NCBI GenBank assembly: GCA_977006965.1
Contig: OZ345379.1
Location: 930,001-994,000, forward strand
Length of the DNA stretch: 64,000 nucleotides
Reading direction: 5' to 3'
Source: Phymatolithon calcareum
Taxonomy: Eukaryota; Rhodophyta; Florideophyceae; Hapalidiales
Each line of letters starts with the position of its first letter. The first letter of the stretch is position 1. The notes beneath the pieces are model-generated. The model saw only the letters and a program-made list of their open reading frames with translations, was not told the origin of the DNA and did not search any database. Shown here in pieces: positions 9,771 to 21,688 of this stretch. The position numbers and the translations under genes are program-made.

Positions 9771-12196
9771 CAGTTTTCCTGGGAGAAGTTCAATTCCGAG
9801 CTCTCGGCCGGTACACGCCTTTGTTCGTTCTCCACCATGGCGACTTGCCGCAGAGCACCTGGAGGACCCATGGGCCGTGGGAATACTATGGGGCCTGTCT
9901 CGTTCGGATTCGCGACCAGCACGTCTCCAATCCTCTCTAGCCCCGCGGTCACCGTTGGTGCAGCGCCTATGCGGGGCATCCCCTGCTGCTGGTACGGTTG
10001 CAGGAATTTGAAGTTCTCAGCCCGGAGGACGGCGAAGTTCGGGTCTTGAGCCGGACGGTCCCGATGGGGCCAATGCGGGCGCCGGTGTCCTATGCCAAGG
10101 CAGCAGTAGAAAACGTCAACCTGGGCTTGTGGAGGATTCACCCACCCTGGACGAGCAGGCTTCGTTGCCGACTGCACCTGCACCCCGACGACCGGTGAAC
10201 GGTCTGGTGCCCCCTTGAGGTTGTCGAAACCTGGGGCGGTTAGGATCTCGACTGACCAAATGAGCTTCATGGCAGCCCGGTGGGAACACTTTGTCGTAAC
10301 GAGTACCGACCGACGGATCATCGGAGCAGCAATCGTGTCGTGGTGTCTGCCCACCGGCTGGTCGGGCCCTAGCTGACGGGGCTCTCCGCAGTAAGATTGA
10401 GAGTGGGCTGGGTCGTCTTGGGGCCAGATCGCCATGGCCTGGCCAGGCCGCGTGCGTTTCCCGAGGAGGGCGCGATGTGAGTCCCCAAGGGCCTGCGCCT
10501 GCCTGACGAACTCGTCGAGAGACACCCCTCCCCACAGCGCCTTGTTGCTCAGGATGACCGGCCTGATGTCTGCGTGTGTCCCGAGGATGAATCGAGTGAT
10601 TAGCTGGTTCTCCGAGAACACGTTTCCGCATTGGCGCGCAGAGTCACGGAGCCGTAGTCCAAATGCTCTCTCATTCTCCCTGTCCCCCTGCGACAAGCTG
10701 TCGAACTCGGCCAGGGCGACGATAGTGACCTCCTCAGTCGAAAACGCTTTGAGAAGGTGTTGGACCGTCTCCGGATACGACGAGAATCCTTTGAGGCGAG
10801 ATGTGCCAAGGCCGTTGTAAGAGTCGAATTGTCTCCTGGGCCCTCCGGTCAGGTATTTCGACATCAGGCGGACTGCTGCGCCTTCGGGAATATCATTGTC
10901 ATCGCACGTGGTCTTGAACGCGGAGAGGAATTGGAGGACCTCGATGGGTCGCTCACCCGGAAAAGTGTGGCTCTCCATAACATGGCGTGTAAGCTTCTGG
11001 AACTGACCAATCATGGCCGAAACCTTGGCCCCGGAGCGTTGGCTGGTGTTCAAGAGGCGGTAGTGCCGATAATAAAGGCTTCATTAGAGCTCTCGTGAGA
11101 GCACTTGACCTCCTTGAAGCCGCGGTACTTGGGGCCCTTGCCCCTCGATGAACGTTCAGTCTCTTCGCCCCTTTCTCGGTGGGCTCTATGTGTCCTTCTC
11201 TTAGCACTACGCGCCCTTCGGCGAGGCTACCGACGGTTTATAGGTTCGCCGCGCCGCGCTTCCCTATGGAGCTGCTTCCGTCCGACCGGGAACCGGACCC
11301 CGACGAGGAGGAGTCCTCCGACGAGCTTTGAGAGCCGTCACGCGACCCGAGCTCCATTTGGAGAGAAAAGGGGTTGGGCTCATTAATGACCGTTTTCTGG
11401 TCGTCGGTGGTGTAACGGCGTCTCATCCTAGACGCCGGTTCCGCCTTATAGAGGCGACGTGTTTCGACTTGATCTTTGAACGCAGCCAGTTCGGCCTGCA
11501 CGGCGGCGACCCGCCCGTCAACAGACGCGACTGCATCATGAGTGGCGAAATGAGTCGTTCGCTCAGCGAGGCGTCCTTCGAGCTCCGAGGTCATGGATTG
11601 CATGATATTTTCTTGGATAACTGCGGAGCGGCCTTGGATTTCCTCGGGCAGCTTGGCATCGATCGCCGCATTGACAGTCTCTTCGATCGACGACGGAAGC
11701 TCCCTCATTTGGGAAGAAAGCTGCGCGATCGCGGCCATCAGGTCTTCGGGGTTCCCGGGAGCGACCATATTGGACTCAGCCTTCCCGATCTTTCCCCGAG
11801 CTGCATCCAGCTCCGATCGGGGGACTCCGGTGTCCCACTGATCACGATTTGAATTTCGGGGGACGACGGCGCTTACTTGGGCGGTAACGCCTTCATCGCC
11901 CCGTGAAGCATGTTGAGATGCCTCAGGCCTGGACGGTCGGCCGGCGCACTGGCGGATGTCTCCACCGGCGCCGATCGCGGCCCAACGAGCGTAGGGTCAA
12001 AGTTGCCGCTGGCCGACCACATGGACGAATCGTCTTCGTCGTCAAGGGCGCCACGCGGCACCGACGTTGGCCGAACAGGGGCCGAAGTGGGTATAGCGGC
12101 TGATCGGCCGTACCGAGCCTCGATCTCTTTAGGCCGCAGCTGAGAAGCTCGGGTAGAGCGAGTTCGGGGACCCTCGTCGGTCATGTTGGCTAGCAA
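9770..12196 (-). pseudogene. Gypsy gag
   Basis: Gag-like coding in three pieces. The start region (11873-12196) has ATGs at 12196 and 12184. A Ser-rich and coiled-coil-like piece lies at 11238-11768. The capsid-type Retrotrans_gag region (9770-11053) contains a FLSAFKTTCDDNDIPEG stretch and, near its C-terminus, a decayed zinc knuckle (CLGIGHRRPHW, where the outer Cys positions are replaced). Frame changes at about 11800 and 11150 show decay. Confidence 0.8.
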
Positions 12197-12286
12197 GAAT
12201 GTGGAGATCTGCGTTCCTTGTTTTCCCCAGTGCTTGGGGTCTTGGTAAGGCAGATCTGTCGAAGGATCGCGAGCAGTTGCGAACCG

Positions 12287-12304
12287 TTCTAGGTCGGGAG
12301 ACCA
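12287..12304 (-). other. Candidate primer-binding site of the Gypsy element
   Basis: Two bases inside the 5' LTR the minus strand reads TGGTCTCCCGACCTAGAA. It starts with TGG, complementary to a tRNA CCA end, and would pair with a tRNA acceptor 3' strand. It is not the common initiator-Met type (TGGTATCAGAGC). The tRNA was not identified. Confidence 0.5.
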
Positions 12305-12306
12305 CT

Positions 12307-12802
12307 TGTGGTAGCGCAGATCGGCGGATCGACGCCACTAAGTAGTTCGGGAACGGTTGGCCGTTGAGGCCGTGCAGGGCACCAGCGATTGGTCTCTCCC
12401 GATGGAGGATAGTGGCAGAGCAAACAACAAAACGCACACACGGACTTGGGGTCCAATCACAAGAGGACACCAACGTCCGTACGCAGACACAGGGGCGAAG
12501 GTCCTAGGACCGAGGCTTGACCGACTGCGCAGAGTCGAGGTCGTACGCGAGGCCTTCCCTGAGGCGAAAGGTCCGCGAAGGTTGGAACTGAAAACGGTCG
12601 ATCTGGACCAAACACGCGTTTCCCCTTTTACTGAGGGCCGGCGGCCAAAAGCCCGCCATACACTACTAAATCGGTCTTATCATACTAGAAATAAACCTAA
12701 ACGGAGTGGACGACGGAGTCGAGGGCACAGTGTGTAAGCCCATGTGGGCTGTAATGGTCGGGGAAAAGCTTGGCCTCAGGGCCACCCATCCATACTACTA
12801 CA
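12307..12802 (-). repeat. 5' LTR of the Gypsy element
   Basis: 496-bp LTR, the upstream one on the element's strand, followed by a primer-binding-like site and gag. It differs from the other LTR at about 23 positions by eye. Confidence 0.93.
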
Positions 12803-12808
12803 TCTACC

Positions 12809-15056
12809 ATGCCTCGAGAAAAAGATCCGCGCCGAGTAGTCGGTGCAGCCGTACACACCAAAGCAACCTCGGTGACAAGTCTAGCAGAGTACTGCCGACT
12901 ATACGGAGCGTTTTCCAAGTCAAAAAAGGTGAACGGCACCGTTCAAGTGGTACTCGTCAATGATGTCAAGGGTCGATCGAGCACGTCCCTTCGCGTGAAA
13001 TGGGTTCTTGTTCAGAAACCGATCCAGAAGACTTATATTAAGACTGTCAAGATTATTAACGTCAAGGCAGGGAACGCAGACGAAGAGTCTCGTTCCTCTC
13101 GAGTGGTTGTATCGAGTCCCAGCAGGCAAAATTCTGTACCTCGAACGCCGGCTTACAGTACTCGTGGTCGAACATCTTCTTCGCCAAACGCCGAGTTCTC
13201 GGTTCCAATGCCAACCAAAAACACACAAACCTCAACGCAAGCAAGAGAAGCTCTGAAAGCCCTATGCCGGGCTCTCTCGCCTACGCCCTGCAAGGTTCTT
13301 GTAACAAAGCCTCGCAAGAAGAGCTTGATGGCATGACGCCAGACCCTGCGCCAAGCGCTTTGTTCATGGAGTGCCATGGTTCGAGCGCCAGGTTCTATGT
13401 CCAATTGGAGGAAGAATTCCCCGTCACTTCTGGAATGTTCGAACTATAAACGGAGATATTATTTCTGAAAACTGTGGCATCGGTTTACACACGCCGTATG
13501 ACTGCTTCATGACAATGTTCCCCGAAATGCACCTCCGAAAAATTGTTCCTTGGACGTCCGCTAAGCTGAAAAGAATCGAAAGAAAGGAGACTACCGTGAC
13601 AGAGCTTTTTAAGTTTTTTGGAATACTGGTTCTCATGACAAGATTTGAGTTCGGCGCAAAAAGGGACTTATGGATGTCTACCAGGCCGAACAAGTATATC
13701 CCAGCTCCTTCATTTTCAAACACTGGGATGAACAGAGATAGGATCTCCGAGTACCTCCGGTGCATCACGTTCAGCGTGCAACCAAGTGAGCAAGGCACTA
13801 TTTCGTCCTCGCAGAACCGGTGGGCGCTCGTTCAGGATTTTTTCGATGCAATTAACGATTACAGAAAGCGTACCTTATCTCCGTCAGATCTGATTTGCGT
13901 TGACGAGTCTATTTCTCGTTGGTATGTAAACGGAGGTCATTAGATCGACATCGGGCTGCCGCAATACATCGCTATAGACCGCAAACTGGAGAGCGGTTGC
14001 GAAATACAAAATTCGACATGCGGAAGAAACGGAATAATGTTGCATCTTGAGCTGGTAGCCACTGCGCAGGACGAGAAATAAAAAGACTTCGAGGATGAAA
14101 ACTGCCCATGGTACAGCTGTTCTGCGCCGTCTTGTTGCCGCATACTCTGGTACAAGACGCATTATCTGTGCAGATTCATACTTTACGAGAGTCGAATCTG
14201 CAGAAGTGATTCTCCGACTGGGCCTGAATTTCATAGGGGTCATCAGAACTGCGACAAAGACGTATCCAATGGAGTACCTATCACAAGTTGAGCTCTCAGA
14301 AAGGGGTCAGTGCGTTTCTATGGTTCGAAAATCGTTGACCGGTGACCCCTCAATGACGGCGTCGATGTGGGTTTACCGAGATCTCCGTTATTTTATTTCG
14401 ACTACGCCAACCACTATGCAAGGGAAACCTTACAGGCGTGTGCGCTGGCGTCAGCTCGAAGATGGAGCTTCATGTGTTGAGCTTTCAGTCCCTTAGCCTG
14501 AAGTATGCGAGACGTACTATTCGGCCTGTGTTCAAATTGACAGGCATAATCGATGCCGTCAAGAGAGTTTGGACATGGAGAAGAAAGTTCGCACTCAAGA
14601 CTGGTCCTTTCGTGTTAACACATCTCTTCTGGCGTCGTTGATAGCTGGCCTTTGTTTTCTGGCGCACATCAAGAATCTCAAGACCTCATGACGCAGCGAA
14701 GGTACTATGAAACACTGGCGGAATAACTCGTCGACAATTCATTTGATTCGCGCAATGTTCGTCAACGTTTAGTCAGCCCAAAACGTAAATATGCCTCCGG
14801 AAGTGGTTTTGGAATCCACTTAACACCCACGAAGAAGAAAAGGAAGACTTCAGCTGGCATGATGACTACTTTTGTTGTGCAGAACAACTGCAGAGTCTGT
14901 CAAGTCAAGAAAACGACCCTCATGTGCTCGTCATGTAATAGGCTTGATGGCGCTGCAGTCTACATATATGGCAGATCAACTAACAGAAACTGTTTTGCTA
15001 AGCATGTTGAACACATCCATGTGCTTGATGCTTTTGACGAGCCTGATAGTGAGTAG
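12809..15056 (+). pseudogene. PiggyBac-like transposase pseudogene (copy 2)
   Basis: The ATG is at 12809, just after the Gypsy target duplication. The N-terminal region (12809-13336) is basic and unlike other families. The DDE_Tnp_1_7 (PiggyBac) core follows: CVDESISRWY (first catalytic Asp, near 13900), then IAIDRK and NGIMLHLELV; GTAVLRRLV and IICADSYF (second Asp, near 14165); and VQIDRHNRCRQ (third Asp, near 14540, in another frame). The Cys-rich finger typical of PiggyBac C-termini is at 14880-15056 (CRVC, CSSC, CF, H). Frame breaks lie near 13265-13340, 14090 and 14500, and a TAG stop at 13941-13943, so it is inactive. Confidence 0.85.
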
Positions 15057-15149
15057 CTTTCGCGTCCAAAAATTAAATGATTCTCATTCAATTAATTGAG
15101 GGAAAATTGCCCCTCAATTGAGGGAAAATTCCCGTCACATAGACACTAG

Positions 15150-17057
15150 TGTCTTTGTGACCGGAACTATCCTTCAATTGAGCGAATGGGAATCAATTAA
15201 TTTTTCCAAACGAAATCTACTCACTATCAGGATCGTAAAAAAAATCACCAATCCCACGGATATGTTCAACATGCGTAGCAAAACACTTTCTGTCAGTTAA
15301 AGTTCCACATATATAGAGTGCCGTGCCATCATGCATATTACAAGATGAGTTTGATGACCCCTATTATCTATAGGCGCCCTTGTTGAATCTTTACAGATTC
15401 AGCATTTCTCAATTATGAATCTGAAAGTATAATGCGCCATATGACGGAGTATGCAGCCACAAGACAGCACAGAACTTCTGTATCATGGACCATCTCGCCT
15501 CCAATATATATTTGATATAGTGCGATTACTGTGATCATACAGGACATGGATAGAATCTTGACCGGACGACCAGCGGTACTGCGAAGACTTCATATCTCCT
15601 TTTTCACTTGGTTGCACGCTGAGTGAATTCACCGGATGTATTGGCCGAACTGCATCGCAGTTTATTGAGCAGAAGGACTGGGAAGATGCTTCCTCGGCCT
15701 GGTAGACTTCCAGAAAGCGTTCTCACCATCAAACTCACCCTTGCCATGAGGACGAGTATATCAAAAAAAATAATCAGCTATCTCACTGCAATCTCTTTTC
15801 GACCTTTTTCTCATCTGAGAGGACGTTCAAGCAAAAATTGTTCTCAAATGAACTTGAGGAAACGTAATTATGATGCCATCGTTCTTCGCTGAAGGCCAAT
15901 ACCACAATTTTTGTATAAGAGGTCTTCGTTTAGAATGCGACATTTCTAGAACTGAGAGGAAGGCCATCATTCTATGTGGTATAGAGGTTTTTAGCTTGCA
16001 CCATGGTACCCGATGAGAGCCGTTTTTCGGATCCTGGTTGCGCGTGGTGGGATCAAGCTCCCGTCTCAATGATTGGTCCCAAGTGCACTACAAAAGGAAC
16101 TCTACAGAGCGGGGAAGAGAGCGTTTGGAGCTTCGTAAGGTTGTATCGAATCTTTTGCGCCCTTCTAAGGAGCATTTGATCGCGACTATAGACCATAAAG
16201 AGGTGTTTCGCAATAAATATTGGCAAGGATTAGTATTGTAAACAGGCCTGGGTGGTACCGCTCTTTGTCGGTGTTCCTCAGTTTAAGCTGTGGAGCGTTT
16301 AAATATCATCATAATTCCCTGCCTTTCTTTTGACAATATCGACTGTCTTAATCTTATTCTTCTTCAAAAGATGACGAATCAGGACCCATTTCACGGGACG
16401 TGACACGCTCGCGCGACTATTGATATTTACCCGAATACCTTCCGCACCATACCCCTCACCTTTTTCAACTCTTAAATGGCTACGTATAGTCTAAATCCCT
16501 CTTCGAGTCCTGTCACGGATGCTTCCGTGGTGTGTACTGAGGTACGTTGCTGGAAGTGTGCCCCTTGGAGCTTTAGTCGCAAAACACTACAATGTCAAAG
16601 TTTGATCTCGGCACACTAGTACACGTGTCACTTGATATGATATTATTATCATAGATTTGTTTAGGGTTAATGTGTTTCCGTCGTGGAAAGCGCCCATACT
16701 AGGTTTCTGACAGTTTCGGGCCCGGACCGTGTCTCAGGTCTATATAGCCTGAACCTGACGTCGACCAAGTCCATAAACCAAGGAACACAGCCAACGCAAC
16801 CTCTCCAATTGCATCCATCTCCTCCTTTCCAACAACCTCCAACACTTGTGGAACGGCAGATGTTCTTCGGAGTGACCAGCATATTTTCACAGCTACCGCC
16901 GAATGCCGCAACTTTAAGGTAGTAGCTGGGATAATTGTCACCAAGAGAGAAGACCACCTTTCCGAATCTGGCGCATATAAACTGTTACACATTCTGATTG
17001 CCTACTTTTTTAAGGTTTTATATCTACTCTCAATTGAGGGTGTTCGTCAAATAGACA
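15150..17057 (-). mobile_element. PiggyBac-like copy 3, internally deleted
   Basis: Lies tail-to-tail with copy 2 across one shared CTAG (15146-15149). It reads inwards from the C-terminal Cys-rich region (about 15200-15350), skips most of the catalytic core, and resumes with N-terminal coding (15600-16500) and 5' UTR to 17057, followed by CTAG (17058-17061). The deletion joint near 15350-15400 resembles that in copy 5, so both belong to a non-autonomous subfamily. It is split by an LTR-like insertion at 16548-16844. Confidence 0.75.
16548..16844. mobile_element. Probable solo LTR (Copia-like ends) in PiggyBac copy 3
   Basis: A 297-bp block absent from the other copies, with ends TGCTGGA...TCCAACA, inverted with one mismatch, and a TATA-like TCTATATAG at about 16739. 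No clean target duplication is visible; about 25 bp of flank seems lost on the left side. LTR identity is therefore tentative. Confidence 0.4.
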
Positions 17058-17061
17058 CTAG

Positions 17062-17700
17062 CGAAAACTAATACTTGCTATGCTATGCGCCGGACAACCC
17101 TAAACAAAAACCTATAAGCTGCCTATGGAGCCGGAGGTCATCGAAAGTGGCACGTTGAGCTATGTTGTTAGCAGCTAAGTGGCACCGATGTGACAGATAG
17201 CTGATTGCAACGACTACCGCGCTTCATGTTTTTGCCGCCGCTTTAATAAGCACTAGAGGTCATGCTTCTACGTCGTCCCTGTAGGCACTTGGTGCAGCAT
17301 CGAGTTTCTTTTGACCCGTGGAGAAAGCGCTGGTTAGGGGACGTATGGCTGTTAAGAACGTGGGACGAGCAACGCGAAGGAATCTTCATGCGTGTTGCAA
17401 TCACTGATGACCATCTAATTCAGGATATCTTAGTTTCGATCGCACTTGTCGGTAAGCACGTCCGCAAGGACGGTGAGGGACCGTCACTGCTTCTCGTGGG
17501 GAAACAACCGCCACTTTTCACATACATGCGGTAGATCGAATATCCACAACGTTTTCGAGCCAAACGATAACACATTGATAAACAGGTTCAGTCCATGATA
17601 ATCGACCTCACCGCCGGCAATGACTGACATGCTACTTCCGTCAAGGAACTAAAGCAAGGAGAGACTAGCGCATGAAATATATTTTGACAAGTTTATTTTT
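17062..17700 (+). mobile_element. Mutator-like element remnant
   Basis: A diverged relative of the coding part of the element at 49904-50808. The region 17260-17540 aligns with 50215-50470, and 17570-17690 with 50540-50670, including the stretch around TCAGTCCATGAT. The zinc-knuckle part is decayed and terminal repeats are not seen. It starts directly beyond the CTAG of copy 3. Confidence 0.5.
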
Positions 17701-18425
17701 TAAAGCCCTATTATCATGCAAATATAGAGGAAAATTTTCCTAAGATACTACCCACAAAAACACGGCTCTTCTCTTATGTCTGGCGCTCTATCTAAGCGCC
17801 TTCGATTTCCTCGATAAGAAATTGTACTGTATAAAAGAGTGCACTGTCTATCACAGCGGATAAGTAGTATTTTTGGCCCGGGGCCTTTTTAGCGAACGTT
17901 CCCCACTCTTCTGGCCCATTCATCGCATTCAATCCTCCTAGATCTATCTTTTGTAACTCATCAGCGAAGGAGAGAAATGGCTATTTCACAAAGTCGAGAA
18001 TATACGATTTTGCCGTTTCCCTCTTTTGATGTAACTACTCAAAGTAGACAAGCTCTGAAGTCATACACCTCATCTTCACTATTAACTTATCATTTCATAA
18101 CAAAAACCAATGACGAAATCGTGATTTTTCTCCTGTAGTCTTTTAGCTTGAATTTAGTGTATTAGATGAATTCACATTCACGGTGTGCAGCAGTGAGAGC
18201 AGCGATCGAAAACACAATTACAGCCAAACCCCTCCGCAGCGTAGGGAGACAGTTTTCTGTTATGGTACGTTTCCGATTTTCTTGAACGTCGCACTTGGAA
18301 TCAAAGTAGCGCTTTACATTTGACATTATTTCATGTGGCATTTGAGTTAGAATTTCGTCGCCAAGTTTGACTGCCATGTCGTCGGAGATGGTGGATATGA
18401 AGAGACGTGCTGCTTTTTTTCTGCC
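17701..18425. other. No gene recognised
   Basis: AT-rich sequence. A 71-codon frame on the minus strand (18162-18377) matches nothing I recognise. This may include decayed transposon sequence. Confidence 0.4.
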
Positions 18426-18593
18426 TTAGCGCGTATTGAGAGTCTCATTTACCGGCCCTCGAGGGATGGGGACCTCGGACAGCAGTTTGGCTTCGATGTC
18501 GTGCTCTTCGGAAATAGAAGTTACGGCTTGGTGCCAACGGGGGTAGTTGGACTTCGTGAGTTGTGGTGGGGCGAGGATACTCATGAGAACCAT
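18426..18593 (-). pseudogene. Copia-like gag N-terminal fragment
   Basis: A short frame starting at the ATG at 18593 reads PPQLTKSNYPRWHQAV, resembling the beginning of Copia-type Gag (LxxxNYxxW motif), and stops at 18426. Everything downstream in the element is missing. About 56 codons remain. Confidence 0.55.
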
Positions 18594-19003
18594 CGTACTG
18601 TGCGTGCTATTCTGTATTCCCGCTCCGGGATGCGCCTGATGCGGTTCGAAGTCTTGTGTGTTGTTGGCTTGGCGGCGTGGCTCGTCACGGCGCCGGGCTC
18701 GTGCGTTTCGCGCGTGCATGTATTGTGTCGTTCCTTGGGGATACGGACTGGCGGTAATTGTTCTCCGTGTTGCTTACGATTTACCGTAGCGCTTGAAAGC
18801 GCTACTCTCCGAATAAAGGGGGCGCATATGTTACTTGCGCCAGCGGCTAGTGTGAGAGACCCATAACCTGTAGAGACAAGGTTTTTACTGATCTCTGCCC
18901 TCATCGGATGTATGTTCGCGCTGGAGGTCTCTATATATACTTCCTGTCTATATGTATGGGTGTATGTATCTGTATGTATGAGCCCACTATGAGCCAACAG
19001 CTA
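18594..19003 (-). mobile_element. Copia-like leader and possible LTR remnant
   Basis: Upstream of the gag fragment on the minus strand lies non-coding sequence with a TATA-like TATATATAG at about 18930 and a possible LTR start TGTTGGCTCATAG at about 18998. The LTR end and the primer-binding site cannot be placed. It joins PiggyBac copy 4 sequence near 19004. Confidence 0.4.
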
Positions 19004-19985
19004 GCTCGATTTAAGCTGGAAAGCCTCTGCAATGCCATCGTCAGTGTTTCCTACCTTGACGCTGAAAATAATGTCTGCCTTATTCATAATCTTCTTCCTT
19101 GGATACCGAACTAGGACCCGTTTCACCCGATATGAAATGCTCGTGCGACCATTGATATTTTTCTACGAGTACCCAGGGGTGGAGCCAATTTGATTGCGCT
19201 GCCAAGGTACTAGTTCGCAATTGCAATTTTGGGAGATTGCTTCATGGATTGAGATTTCCTTTGGGATTGCAATCCGGGATTGCAAATGAAAAGGAGCCCC
19301 CGGAATTGCATATGGGAATGCACGCCATGCTTGTACTCGTCATTGGAGATTACCAATGGGGAAGTCATCATGTATGACCGGGGAAGCACACCATCATTTG
19401 GCCCCAAATAAACCATGTACTTGTCGGGCCAAAATGCTGCCGTGCTCCCCAGTAATCCCCTGCACCGTGAAAAAAGCATTTTATTTTCTCTCTTCTGTCG
19501 AAATTGAATGCCGACATCATAGTTCTTTCTGTTTCAAAAAATTACTGTTTAGCGTCTTGAAAAAGGTACCAGCATTGTGTAATTATGAGGTTTCCATATG
19601 CATAATTACGTAATAAGAGTATCTCGAACGGTGATGGCCAAAGTTATGGGTAAACTGCGCTATTACGTACCCAGCTAGAAATGATCAAAATCAATAATGC
19701 AGTATCAAAAACGATGCATCACATGATTGCTGATTGATGCAAACTATAATGTAGCTAGCACTTTTTTATTGGCTACTCAGTTATGAGTTTCAGCTATTTG
19801 TTTGAATTATTTTATTTTCCCATGGCAAAACGCATGTCCATTTTGTGCAAGGATACACTTTTGTATTTTCTGAGGGTGATGTTTGTGCACTTCGATACGG
19901 CACAACGCCCTATCTTGTGATTAATATCTTACAAAATAGATTTTCGGCCACGCCGTTCGAGATGCTCGAAGTAAATAAGGCATCA

Positions 19986-20361
19986 CCAGGGGAATGTTAT
20001 GGGGGGGGAGTAACGCAGACTTCAAAAGTTATATAAATTTAATTCTGAAAGATACCCCTTCGTGTGCTGACTGGATTCTGAGTTTACTTGATAATCAAAA
20101 GAACTTCGACTAAGCAGGGTAGTGCCTTTATTTCCCATTATTTCTCTCCACAAAGCCTAGTACTGCAACGAGAACTACCGCTACATTGGCAAACTCCCAA
20201 TGTTCGTGCCAACCGACCTTATTTTTTCCCATTAGAAACATGCATATATGGTACATTTTCATATCTGTGAAAAGCTTCATAGAAATTGTATGAACCCATT
20301 TTCAGAAAAGCAGCATGACAACGGGTTTGCGTTACTCCCCCCCCCCATAACATTCCCCTGC
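19986..20361. mobile_element. MITE-like element inside hAT A
   Basis: 376 bp with inverted ends CAGGGGAATGTTATGGG (left) and the complement at 20333-20361. Each end contains a long G (or C) run and GAGTAACGCA. CATCA occurs on both sides (19981-19985, 20362-20366). No coding. The CAGGG start suggests a hAT-type MITE, but the expected 8-bp duplication is not seen. Confidence 0.6.
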
Positions 20362-20472
20362 CATCAGCCACCTTTTGAAACATTCTATTTCCGGAACCCA
20401 GCTTGCTGGAGCACAATATCGTGGTTCCGCAGAATGCAAGGAGTGGTCGAGTCCAAGCACCAACAATCCCGT

Positions 20473-21509
20473 CTTCCGCTCTGCAGGGATTGCTAGACAA
20501 AGCCACTCAATGGGCCCAAGAACGCGGGATGACATGGAACACGAAACCAGGAAAAAGCGAGATACTTGAATCGGATGAGACAGCGGGCGTGACATTCCAG
20601 CTGGCTCATAAGACCCTCGCACATGTCGCGGAAGTCACCTACCTCGGAGTATCCCTAGGACCGGAGGGGGTTACAGATACATTGATGTTGCAACGCCTCA
20701 AGAAGGCTAGGATCGCTCTGTACGAGCTCCGTGCACTATGAGTATTCAAGAAGGGAATTGGCATACATAAATGCATCCAAGTATACAAGGCATTAATCCA
20801 ACCACGCTGGGAGTACGCTATGCACTTAACACTGTGGACAGAAAATGTCCAGAGCGCGGTCAAGGAAGTTGAGCAAACGTTTTTCAGACAAGTCTTCGGG
20901 CCACTGGCACAAGGAAAGACGGATAGACTCCGCCTAATATGTCGAATCCAAGCTGCTTCCCATCGACGGGAAATACTAGCTTTCAAGATGCTGAGAAGGA
21001 CCATGGCGAAGAAAGAAAAGTTTCTGATGCAACCACCAGAGAGAAGAAATTCAGAAGAGCTTCTAGCCACAAGTAACGATATCACATCGATGGAAACCAG
21101 AGAACCGTTAGATGAAGCGTTGAAGCACATAATAGCGAACCAATCTGCAGAAGAACTCCGATCAGCATTCCTGACAAAGGAAGGAGAGAGCCTTGAATCA
21201 AAGAGAAAGAGGAAAATTCCGAACGACAAGACAAGAGAACTCCGTGCAGTACTCAAATTTCCGCAACTGAAACACAGGCAACTGGCGGTTCAGTACGCCT
21301 TTGGAAGATTTCCCCAAGTGTCTACCACACTGATGGCAGATAGATTCGGAAACAAAGTCAGACAGCACATGGAGACTCTGGATCGCAAATTGTCAGCCTA
21401 CGAACTCAAGGAAGACGACAGAGCGGCAACTGAGAAAGCATTAGATGACCTTTTGCTTTTCAGCAAAAGCATCATCGAGAGTATGCAGCATGAAGAAGAC
21501 CTGTACTGA
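20473..21509 (+). pseudogene. LINE ORF2 C-terminal fragment (reverse transcriptase end)
   Basis: One frame runs from the truncation point to 21509 with a single TGA at 20739-20741. It contains VTYLGVSLGPEG and KKARIALYELRAL before the stop and IQVYKALIQPRWEYAMHL after it, the conserved segment just after the RT palm in non-LTR retrotransposons. The last 220 residues are charged and helical-looking with no zinc finger. Truncated and stopped, hence inactive. Confidence 0.75.
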
Positions 21510-21688
21510 AAGAAGAAGCGACGCCTCGAAACTGCTACGAAGAGCAAGCAAAACAACAGAACACATTCTAGGCTCTCAGATAGAATGCCAGACATAAGAG
21601 TAGAGCCGCCCTAGCGAGGGCAGCACCTGAGGAAGCTCTGCCCGTATATTCGTATGACTGCGGGGCTTTAAAAAAATTGCAATAAAAA
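20473..21688 (+). mobile_element. 5'-truncated LINE copy 2 nested in LINE copy 1
   Basis: 1.2 kb flanked by the exact 14-bp target duplication ACCAACAATCCCGT (20459-20472 and 21689-21702), ending in an A-rich tail. Variable-length duplication, 5' truncation and A-rich 3' end are the marks of target-primed reverse transcription. It carries the C-terminal end of ORF2. Confidence 0.88.

Larger units (their letters stand above)
3865..12802 (-). mobile_element. Ty3/Gypsy LTR retrotransposon, full length, degenerate
   Basis: An 8.94-kb element with gag-pol on the minus strand. Both LTRs are present (496 bp each), as are a purine tract, a candidate primer-binding site, and the pol order protease-RT-RNase H-integrase that defines Ty3/Gypsy. 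Target-site duplication is TCTAA at 3860-3864 and TCTAC at 12803-12807, one mismatch. It sits in the 5' UTR of PiggyBac copy 2, one base before the transposase ATG once the duplication is counted. Multiple stops and frameshifts in gag and pol show it is inactive. By eye the LTRs differ at about 23 of 496 positions, so insertion is not recent. Confidence 0.93.
3658..15145 (+). mobile_element. PiggyBac-like copy 2, split by a Gypsy element
   Basis: The most complete PiggyBac-like copy. Its left end (TGTCTTTGTGACGAAC, from 3658) and right end (GTCACATAGACA, to 15145) are inverted repeats, each followed outwards by CTAG. The 5' UTR lies at 3658-3864. It is then interrupted by a Ty3/Gypsy element (3865-12802) and resumes at 12803 with the transposase. 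Without the insertion the element is about 2.5 kb. The right-hand CTAG (15146-15149) is shared with copy 3, which lies tail-to-tail. Confidence 0.8.

Noticed and set aside
15118-15180. Palindrome at the copy 2/copy 3 joint as a separate regulatory hairpin
   Set aside because: It is fully explained by two PiggyBac-like terminal repeats meeting at one CTAG.
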